Assembly: GCF_954871325.1 (NCBI RefSeq)
Contig: NC_088779.1
Span: 17,610,846 to 17,674,845 of the forward strand
Direction of reading: 5' to 3'
Source of the DNA: Gordionus sp. m RMFG-2023
Taxonomy: Eukaryota; Nematomorpha; Gordioida; Chordodea; Parachordodidae
DNA: 64,000 nt
Part shown: positions 25,501 to 37,500 of the stretch, piece after piece
Numbering within the stretch: the stretch's first letter is position 1
How the letters are laid out: each line of letters begins with the position of its first letter
Position numbers and translations under genes: made by a program
Notes under the pieces: generated by a model
The model's input: only the letters and a program-made list of their open reading frames with translations
Told to the model about the DNA's origin: nothing
Databases searched by the model: none

Positions 25501-28500
25501 TTTTGGGAAAAATAAACATGGGACTGGCGATGGGCACCGTGGGAAATATTTTATTGAGGCATCATTTTTATAGGGAATTGCTCTTAAATCCCTATTTTAC
25601 GGGTGTTAGGCTCACTTTTTCTGGCCTTCGGCTATGTTCTCCTTAAAGGCATATTCTTATAAAATGGTTAAATAAAATATTTTATTTTATATTGTATGTT
25701 AGTAAATTATAAGACGCGCAGCTAGAAGTTTGCTTTGGAAGGGGGGGGGGAAGGCATAGTTATATAATTTTTTGAAAAAAATTCTAAAATTTATTTTAGG
25801 GTTATTATTAAATATCTTAAATTTCAGAAATTTATTAGGAATCACATTTTAATAATACCTAAATAATCTGTATTATCAAATCAAATATAATTTATAGTTA
25901 ATAATATACTCTTATATTGATACTTTGATTATAGTTTCACATTCTATAGTACTCAATAATCACCGATTGAGGTCTATTATATTCTTAACACTTTTCCTAA
26001 TTTAATAATAGGGGAGACAGGGTTATGGCGAACTTTAAAAGGCAAACCTTAATAAAATTAAAATTACTTTAGCATTTTTAACAAAAAATATCTCATTTTG
26101 TTCAGCTCTTAGTTTTATGGTAAGTTTAAATTCAAAAATATATATCTAATACTTTTTTCAAAATTTTATTTTTCTGGAATTTTTTTTTGGGAACGAGATT
26201 ACCTGGGGACGAACCTACCTTTGCTCGGGGGTATTATAAGCTATGCTAATTTTCCACATATAAGTTATATATTTTTTTTATTAGAACATATTTAATGATT
26301 TAAAGCATAAAAGTAATATATAAAATCATTTATAAACAAAAACATTATTCACAATCTTTGCAAATCAAAAAAGGATTAAAATTGCAACATCTTACATGTG
26401 ACCAATAAATATATTTACGACTCTTGATTGTTAGATGCTTGTAATAATTTTTTTGCACGCTAAACAACTGTTTTTCTTATTATTAACATTTTTTGAATTT
26501 TTTCTTATATTTGCTCTCTCCATGGCCTTAGGAAAAAGGCTCGTTTTAACCTCATAGCCCCAATACCATCACTTTGATTAAGATCATATTTTGAAGTTTT
26601 ATAATATATATTTTGTTCGGTTAAATTATTATTCTATAAAATAGGATTTTTCTTTTATATAAAATGATTTTTAGGTGATAAAAATGTATATTAATCTTTA
26701 TTTTTGAAAAATAGTAAAAGTTTAAAAAGTTACTTTTGCAGGTACGAATCATATAATGCATTATAAAAATTCTTCAAGCTGTCCGAGAAATAAAAATTAT
26801 AGCCGCATATGCATTATATAATTATATAGTTGTGGTAAAAAAATTATCCCGTAGAGTTTAAAACTCTAGAAAATAAAGCCACTTCTCGCTATAACCCGGG
26901 GTCATTATATCCCTGGTCTCCCCTACCAATTTGATACATTAAAAATTTTGTGAAGTGATCTATAATTGTCTAAGTTTTATAAATGATATTATGAACTCAA
27001 ATAAATTAAATGTACCTTAATGATTGAATGAATCTATAAAATTTTGTGATGTGCTCTATAAGTGTTGATCAAAGTTTTATAAATGATAATATGAATTCAA
27101 ATACCTTATTAATTGAATGAGAATCTATAAAATTTGTGATGTGCTAATCTATAATTGTCGATTCATCTATAAATGTCGATTCAAAGATTTGTAAATTATA
27201 TTTTAGATTTTATTCATAAAAGTTGAGGTTCGGTCATAAATTATCAATATTATAAAATAAATACCTTATTGATTTTAGATGGTATTGATTATGCAATACT
27301 AAACCTGCCCAATTTCTAAGAAAAATTTTTGGCACAACTTGGCCCGGACATTTAAAAAATTAAAATACGGCCCGGCCCAGACTTAGAGCAGAGCCTGCAG
27401 GTCTCTGATATATTCTAATGGAAATCTTTTAAAAATTTATCAGTACTATAAAAGGCCCTTTTTAATGATTCTGTTATATAATAAGCTTTCCTAAATCCAG
27501 AGTGCAAAGATACCATCTGCACGGCAAGGCCCGGATTTTTTTTAAAAAAATTTCTGCCCGGCCCCGCCAGGGTTTTATATTTTCAGGCTCGGCCCAAATT
27601 TTTCAAAATATATTACATTTATTTTTAATTTTTATAACTAATAATGGCGATTTAAGATATAGGGTTTAAAATATACATCACTGCTTGGGTATTTTTTTAA
27701 AAAAAATTTACCCCTACCCTTAAATTTTTTTTTAGGCCAGATCCTGTTCGGCCTGGCCCGTGTACCTGGTCGGGCATGGAGGTCTCAGCCTAAATCCATA
27801 AAATAAGTAATTATTTAATAGTATTTATAAAAATATTAAATAAAATATAAATTTATTGGCTGTAAAAGATATTTGTATAACCCCCCCCCCCCCACTGCTG
27901 GCTACGCGCCTAATCATGTAAAAAAGGTGGTAACCTCAAATTTAATTTTTAATAGTTTACGTTCCACCGAAATAAGTGATAACGTTACTATTGTCCTATC
28001 CAATAATTTGCTAAAATTCTGTTTCCAATTTACTAGCGTAAGTGACCGTGTTAAAAAAAATCAAAGCAAGAAATAAAAATTGTAATATTTTTTAAATTAA
28101 CTTAAAAAAATTAAAAAAACTAACCAGAAGTCCATAAAAACCTGATAATTAATAAGTTGCTAAAAATTTAAAATACCTTCATCCCTAAAATAATTAATAA
28201 TACTGCCCATTTCTTATTAAAATTATATTAATCTTCGTCTTAGATGCAGGGTTAACGGTTTAAATCAACATCATTGGAAACCTCCCTATTTTTAATTATT
28301 TTAAACATTTAAAACAGATTGGTCCGGCTCGGAATTAAAATCTCCTTATTTTTTATAATTTTGACTGTATTTGTTGTTAATTGTTTCAAAGGGAAATTGA
28401 AATATGCTGAGCAAATATTAAACTCTTAATTATATAAATTTCTAACTGATTAATTTTATTTTTTTATATCTGTCTGCCCGGGTTTTGTAAAAAAAATTTT

Positions 28501-31500
28501 TTAAGCCCGGGATTTTTTTTAGAATATTTTACAGACGGGAATGTTCTAGGCTTTAGTTTGGATTTGCAGGTCTCTGTTATGTTTTCAATTTTTTTTTCAA
28601 TGCTTCAGTTTAGATTCCTAACTAGAACCTTGAACCCTAGAAACGATGTCAAGAAAGTAACTATGTTAAAAAACATTAATTCTTTAATATAAGCCCAGCT
28701 TTTTTTCCCCATTTTTTTGCTTATTGATTATCATATATACATACATTCTTAAATCTCAATTACAAATAAGATTTAAAAAAATAAAGTTTAAAAAAAATAA
28801 AGAGTTGGGTATTTCATGTTCATTTTAATATCATTAACATTTAATAGCTGTTTGCAATATTATATTACGGTCTTGGAAAGAATATTCTTAGCAAGGCCTG
28901 ACCGTACTGATCTTTAATGTATATTCAAGTTGACAGCCGGCCAATTAACCAGTCTCAATAAGTGAATATAAAAAAAGTTTAGGAATAGAATAGGATTTAC
29001 ATAATTAAGGAATGAGCCTTTACATATTTTTTGGAATGAGACATTGATTGAGGCTTATATGGTTAACCTTAATATTTTTTTAAAATCATCTTATTTTAAT
29101 TATATGCTATATAATATTCCAGGTTAAAAAATTTTATAACAAATCTCAAGCTATAAACTCAAGAGATTCGTTAATAAAGGCAATGTATGAAAGATGTTTC
29201 AATTGGCTAGTCAAAAGAATAAACGTAACTCTTTCAGGAGTTGTAAGTTAAACTATTAAATAATCTTATATTTATTACCTATCTAAAATTTATATTAGGA
29301 AATTAAAGCCCCGACAAAAATCGGTCTTTTAGACATTTATGGATTTGAAATCTTTGAAAAAAATGGGTAAATGATTATACATTTTTTTTGTACACAATAA
29401 CAATAAGAATAATATTAGGTGATGTCTCAGAATATAAAACAACCAAACTCAAAGAACAATAAAGCTGATAAATTTTGCTGTTGGCCACTGTTAGATTTGT
29501 CAACCGTTATATTTTAGTCGTCTAGAAATTGTCAATTTTATTTTTCTTTCAACATATAACGAATATCAATTTTTTTAATCATAACATAAAGAAAAAAATC
29601 CTGATATATCTTTTTTCTCTTCAATATATATATATCTTTTTGAAAATCAATAAAAAATAATATTTCATAGAAAAAATCCATAAATATGTTAAATAATAAA
29701 TAATAATTCCGAGAATCAAATGATGAAAATTAAAAAAAAATAATTCATAGAATCAATACAAAAAAATAATCGAGAATAATTCATAGAATCAATACAAAAA
29801 AAAAAAACTATAATAGAAATTATATCTATTAATAACATCTCTCCCTTTAGAAAGAGAGTCTCCTGATTTGATTCGTAAGTGTCTTTTTTATTTTCATGTC
29901 CTCCATTTCCTTCCCCTTCCGAAGTCGAAGTTGGTGGTCTTGTATGTGAGTTTAGTCTTGTTGGAATTCGTAAATTTTTTCCGCTTTGGATATTGTAATT
30001 CTTTTGATCGCCCGTTTCCTAATCTTTTTGTTTTCGATTTCTTCTAATATAGTCTGAAGTGCTGATACATCGTCCCAGGAGTTATATTGAAATATCTTTA
30101 ATTTACATATGTCGAATTTGTATTCCTTGATTTTGGCTGAATATTTTCCCTTGATTTTTACTTTCTCGATATGGTCATAATCTAGTTTAATATATCGTGA
30201 GATTTTAATGAAATATTCATAAGTCCGTTATTATTATTTAATTTGATTTTTCCCTTATTTTTGTCCTTTAAAATATTTTTCACTTTTATATTGTCATTAT
30301 TTGATTTGATTTTCCTCCTATTTTTATCCTTTAAAATATTTTTCATTTTTATATCTTGATAATGTCTAGTTGGAGACTTGGGTGCTACATCAATTTTATT
30401 ACACTCATGTAAAATTATTTAGATGGTTTTAGCGTGTAATTTATTCTTTGATAATAAATCCTTTGAAAATTTTTTTCGTTTCGATGTACTTGTTCTTTTT
30501 TCTCGATACTTGATACAAGTGCTAAACTGTAAGGATTTACGAAATAGTTAATGGAAGCCATATGACAAGACATTGGTTTTTTTGAGTGGGGTGCTTGATC
30601 CCTGACTTTTTCGTTTTCTTTATCTATTTCGTTGACATTATTATCATTTTTGTATTCGTGCTTTTTTAATCAATAATTAAACAATTATTATTGTTTTCTT
30701 CATATTTTTGAAAATAAATTTCACGGTCTAACGCGGGAGTGTAACATGCTTCCTTCCCCTTTAAAATATTTAACATATCATAATAATTTAGATCCATAAT
30801 ATTTTTTGGTACAGCTATTTGGACTAGAATATATATATCGCTAGATTGTAATGAGAGAATAATTATCGCTTTTTTCTTTTTTCGTCCGTAATATTATTTG
30901 CCGCAAAATGCGCTTAAGTCTTATAAAATAATTGATAAAATTTTCTCCAAATTGTTTTGTAAATGTCATCATTGATAAATAATTTTCAGAAGTTTCACAA
31001 TAATTTACATATTTTATTATATATAATTTCGCGAAAGAATTTTCATTATTTTAAATTGGAAAAACATTGACATTCTCATAAGAAATATTATCTCATAGCG
31101 CTATTAAAGAATTATTTTAAGTTTTTTCCTCGTTCGCCACTGATTCACTAAATTTGGGCGTTAGCCGGGCTATCAAAAGAATTCAACAATATCCAAAGAG
31201 GAAAAAATTTACGAATTCCAACAAGACTAAACTCACATACAAGACCATCAACTTCCACTTCGGAAGGGGAAGGAAAGGGAGGCAGGACACGAAAATAAAA
31301 AAGACACTTACGAATCAAATCAGGAGACTCTCTTTCTAAAGGGAGAGATGTTATGAATAGATATAATTTCTATTATCGATTATTTTTTTTGTATTGATTC
31401 TACGAATTATTATTATTTATTTTTTTTAAATTTAATTTTTTATTAAAATTCATATACAAATATGATAAAATATTATTATTCAAAAATTAACATTATAATA

Positions 31501-34500
31501 TAAAGAATATAATAAAATATGTCATATATAAGTTTAATTAAAAAAAAAAGATTGATACAAATGTATATTTTTATATAAAGGAAAAACATTTTTTAAAAAA
31601 AATATCAAGTGGCAAGGTCGGGCCACGATGTTTTAAATATTTGATAATTAGATCTTATTATAGATAAGGCGTTTTTCTGCTTGAGTTTATAAAATGGAGA
31701 AAGGTATGATTTTTTACTGATTTGGATATTATTTTGAAGAGATCTAATACCGCTTGTCCAAAAGAGCAGGTTGATGTAGCTGCTATGGGAACAAAGTGGT
31801 TGTCACACATTAGGTGTGAGTATTATATATTTTTTAGAGATTCGGCTCTGATAAAGGGATCATGCAAATTATTAGATGGGGCCATGGGATCAATGCAGGT
31901 AAAATCTTAAAGGCTTTCCCATTAAAAAAGGTACGATTGTTTTGCCTTCAGGGCGTTTTTTTATCTAAAAAAGATGTTGGTTCTAAAATACATGGTAAAT
32001 TGGCTTTATTTAAAAAGGAAACTATTATTGTATTTATTTTATTATGTCGGCTAATTTTTGATATAAATTTACAGTGGAGAGCGTGTCTCCCACGCGTCTT
32101 CCGATTGATTGCATTTAATGCAAATATAATGGTTTATGAAAGGTACGCCCTAGCGTAAATTGATTGAAAGAAAAGCCTCGTTATCTATTAGCTGGTTATA
32201 AATGATGGGATATGAATCTAACCATTCATCGCCAGAGTTGTTGAAATTAAGTGATCTTAGGAGGAATTTATATTGGTGATCATCGCTCAAGTTGAGTAAG
32301 CTAAGGAACGAGATACCAATCCTTGATCCCAATCTTTTTGTTTCGTTGAATCTGGTGGGGCTGTGTTTGGTAAGACATTAATGTTGAAATATTCAAATAA
32401 GAAAAATGAATAAAAAAGATTTATTATTCAGATTAAATAAAGTTCAAGATTTTAAGTTTGTTGTTTAAACACTATGTAAATGAATAGTATAGAAAAGTAT
32501 ATATAATCGGGAATATTTTACTTGTAAGATGATTATAATTATTATTTTGCGAATTTAATTTTAATTTTAATTTATATTAATTTTATTTTGATTATGTTTT
32601 CACTTTATATTTAAGTATAGTATCATATTTTAGTTCTAACTTTTCTTTATTTGACAATAAATATTCCAACAACGTAAGGCTTCATCTAATAAATTATCTT
32701 TATCGATGGTAATAATTTGCGAGGTAATATTTTTTACTGATAAGGTTGATGAGATGAAGGAAACAAGGGCTATACTTAATGCCGATCTTAGGCCTAGTCC
32801 TCCGGATTTACAAGGGAGAGTTGCTTTAAGCCATGAGTTAGAATTGAGTTTGATGTTTAATAACTCTGTCATCATTTATAGTATCTTGTTCATATTCTTT
32901 TAAAAGAATTTCGAAAGAGAAGGCACCAGAAGTTTTTAAACAATACTGGATTTGTGGTATTAAAAGGGCGTTTTTGAGAATGTAATATGCTTGATGGATG
33001 GGTAATTTTTTTAAGATCGATAGTTTGGGGAATAGTGATTGAAGGTGATTATTTAAAAAATTAAAAACTCCCTCTGCACCTCCCAGGGGGGCTCCTAATA
33101 TACTCAAATCTTGTAAGGGTGTCCGTTTTAAGTTATCTAATATGGTGTCTGTTGGAGGCGGAGAAAGATAAATTTCGCATTTATTTATATTTATGGATAA
33201 ATTAAGTTCATCAAAGTGTTTGTTGATTATATCTAGACAATTCTGGATTGAAGAAATGTCCCCGATATAGTACAATTGTCAAGGTACCAAACGTGTAGAT
33301 TGAGTTTGCACGAGAGAGCAATATCACTTATGCATTGATTCTACGAATTATTTTTTTTTTATTTTTCATAATTTGATTCTCGGAATTATTATTATCGATT
33401 TTTTTTAAGAAATATTCTTTTTTATTGATTTTCAAAAAGATACATGAGGAGAAAAAAGATATATCAGGATTTTTTTCTTTATATGTGATTAAAAAAATTG
33501 ATATTCGTTATACGTTGAAAAAAAAAAAATTGACAATTTCTAGACGACTAAAATATAACGGTGGACAAATCTAACAGTGGCCAACAGCAAAATTTATCAC
33601 TAAATCGTAAAATGTTAATTTAAATAATTGCACAAATAGTTATAATATTTGTTAATTAGCAAATCTTAGTCAGGATGATTTTTAGATAAGTGCTTTTGCA
33701 TCTTTTCATAAGAATTTTTGCGTGATACTCTGATTATATGCTTAATTTTTGCATAGTTGTATTTTCGAATTTCTAATAATGATTATAATTATGTGCAATC
33801 GTTGCACAGGTTTCGATTATTCTCGTCGCTTTGCATATTGTTCGATCATTTTAGAGAGGTTTGGTTATGTTTTTTGCCTAATTTAGAGTTTTCCATCAAA
33901 AAAATAATTTATGTTTTGTAGTGTAAGTAATAACATGTTATTATAATGATTTAAGGCTATGCAATTAAATAAAACATTTAAAATATAAATTATAAATTAA
34001 TTTTTAAATGCGTTTACTTGTAAATTATGTATATGTGTAATTTGCAATATAAAAAATAAAAAAGAAACGGTGTTATTTTGAGGCTTTATGTTCTTCAAAT
34101 CCCGAATCCGGACCCTGGACTTGAACCCTTTTTTTTAAATTTTATTCCTGAACAGACCATTATCTATTTGTATAATAAATGATTATATTTATCATAGGTT
34201 AATTATTATATGCTATATTGTTTATGATTGCGCCAGCCGAATTTTCTCCATAATAAATCTTTTTTCCAACTAATCGAAAAATAATAATTAAATAGTAAAA
34301 GGAGGAAAATATAAAATGTATATTTAAGTCAGTACTCAGCATATTTTTAAAAAAATTCCAATCGAAAAGGCTAGTAAGTAAAGGGGGTATATAAAGATTG
34401 GCAAATTTATAAATATATATTTTATTCCAAAAATCTAACTTTCAGACCCTTCAAAAATTAAGTTATTAGACCAAAAAATAAGAAAGATTTTTCAAAGCAA

Positions 34501-37500
34501 TTGTAATTTTTGACCAGATTTGTTAAATAGATTTATTCGGAATGTTATAAAATTATTTTCAAGTATAAATTAAGTCAAACAAATATTATTTTAAGTATTA
34601 TTTTTAAGTATAAATTTTTTAATCTAAATTTTTGAGTGTCTAATCTAGAATAATAATGTGTATTTATATTTTTAAAAAAATTTATTCGAAATACAAAAAA
34701 AGTAATTTCAAAATAAAGTTTAAATGCGTTGGAAGTTACATAAGACAATTAATTTAAGATAAAAATAACAATTTTGCTTAGCCGGTACAGCGTCTACATA
34801 AGCGGGGAAGGGGGTTACGTGCAGCTTTTCCAATTCTTTAAAAGGGGGGGGTAGGCATTTAAGTGGGGAAGGGGTAGGCTAAATGTAGGATAAATTTAAT
34901 GGGGGTCATCTATTAAATATTTAGTTAATAGGGCAAAATATATTGTAAAAGATTATTTAATACATCGAACAAATTTATATATTGTATACAATAATAGTCA
35001 TTATTTTTCAAATCAAATTTACTTCTGGATAATTTTCAGCCAATTGTAATTTAAAAGGGTTAGACATTCTATCAGCAAACTCATATTCCTGCCAAACAAT
35101 ATACCATAATAATAAATTCATAGCAAATGAGGGGGTTTTTAATTATTCATTTTCTAAATATCATTCACCTTTTTGAGAGTTGGTAGTAGAGTATTGATAA
35201 TTTAAGTTAATTTTTTCAAAATATATGAAATGAGTACCATAACAATTTAAAACGGTAATTAATAATGTGATAATATCATCGTCGAAGAGAAAATTATTCA
35301 AGGAGTGGGCATAGGTTTTTGAAGGGGGTTTGTTTCTAGTGAATATCCCGCATGTAGACGCTGAGCTGGTTTGTAAAAAATGAAAATAAATAAAAACGGG
35401 TTAAATGGTAACGCCGAATAAAAGAAATAATAAAGGCATAAGTTAATTTTAGGTTATGCGTTATGCCAAATAAAAGAATTAATAATAAAAATTAAACGAT
35501 TTACGCTTTACGAGTTAAAAATAAAATAACAGAATTTGGCGAAAGTAAAATATATTAGTTAAATGATCAAGTTTAAGAAAGTAAAATAAATAAAAAAAAA
35601 AATTTAACGAAAGTATAATAAATGAATGATCAATAAATATGAGTTTGTTGGCTATTGATAATGCACGCTAAACCATTTGTTAAACAACCACCAAATGTTG
35701 TCAAAACGTAAGACTCATTTATTTTCTAATCGGAATCACATGGTCGAGTCCAATCTACTATATATCACCCCCAAGTATAGAACCATCAAGTTGGCTTCAG
35801 AAAAAAACATGACTTTTAATGGATTCAAACACAGGTCTCTCGGATTTGTGAAATGCACTTATCGACTAGTCCACAGACGATATATTTTAATATCAATTTT
35901 TTCATTATTTATATAAAAATAAACATATGACGTTTCTGACGTGCTTGTTAATTTATGAAAATCATGACAAAACCGTGTAAGCTTGGCGTTGCACTATCAA
36001 TGGCCGAGTATGTTGATCTTCTCAACCAAAATAATAAGAAAGCTTTATATATATGCCACGCTTTAACAAGCACGATTTGACACAAATTTTAAAAGTTAAA
36101 ATTACTATTAAGTATGACGCTTTAAATTTTTTAGAAAAAATGTTATTTTTACATGAATTTATCTTTTTAGATTCGAACAATTCTGTATAAATTTTTGCAA
36201 TGAGCATCTACATCAATTATTTATACAAAGAACATTAAAAATGGAACAAGAAGAGTATTTGAAAGAAGGTATAGCGGTGAGCCATAAATTTGATAAATAA
36301 TATAGTTTCAATGTATAAATTTATTTGCCAAAAGTTAAATGTAAATGGTAAAATTATAATCACTCCCCTTCTTTTATATTCTTGAATTTAATAATTCAAT
36401 TAATCCTGAAAGAAATTTTAAGATTGTAAAAATATAAATTGACTCCTGTTTAAACGCTCAAAATTAAAACAAGCTAAGAATAAAAAACCATAAAACGCTC
36501 ATAGAAAAGCTATTCGTTTTTAAAAGAGGTCTTTAGAGTAAGCCTACTCAAAGAAAAAATGAGTATATATTTGTCAAATTATATCATCTATTATTCGTAA
36601 TCGAATTATTGGAATAATTTTAAATATATTATTTAATTAATTTAATTTTTTTTTTATAAAACAAATGAGTTGGTTCACAAATAAATAAAAAATATTTGTA
36701 GAACAAGTATTAAATTTGTGAATTCTCGATTTGTGGATGATAACTTAAAATATAAATCTCTTTATGAAATTCTAATTCTAACTAATAATTTATCACAAAA
36801 CAAATTGAAATAAATTTGAATTATGATATTTTTATCTTTTGACTCATAGGTGTACCTGGAATAATGCGGCATTCTTGTTCTAAGTCACTTAGTGGCATAA
36901 TAATTGCTTTGAAGAATGTTTATATGCTAACCTTGATCATACTTGTAGGGAATATTGATTTAGAATTTAGAGCTTTTTTAAATGACAAATTTCACAAAAA
37001 TAAAATATGCATAAATTTGGGATAAAAATTTAGGAGAATATTTAAAAAAAACATTAATTGTAAACAACGATGAAGTTATAAAATAATTAAAAACTTATAT
37101 TTTTATATAATATTCATCTATCTCAATGTCTTCAATAAAATATATTAGGTACCATATTTATGGTTAAAAGTTTTTTAAGATAAGTTAATAATCCACGAAT
37201 CATAAATCATCATAATATCAAATATGCATGCAATAAAAACAAAAATTTAATTTATTATATTTGTTACTATTCGATTGAAATTATTATTCTTTGGATAGGG
37301 AAACTAGACATGGACACATTCAGATGTTTCACTTTATTTTGTTTATATTGTATAATTTTAATTCTTTTTTATAAGTGGGAAAAAGTGGACTTTTTTGACA
37401 ATAGGCCTATATTGGATTTAATCGAAGAAAATAAAAAAGGCATCATATACGTTTTAGTAAGTTTTTGTTTTTAAATTGCTTCTTTTAAGTATAATAATTT

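Noticed and set aside
35820-35874. Possible tRNA gene on the minus strand
   Set aside because: A and B boxes are only approximate and no cloverleaf with an acceptor stem can be folded; a SINE head is more likely.
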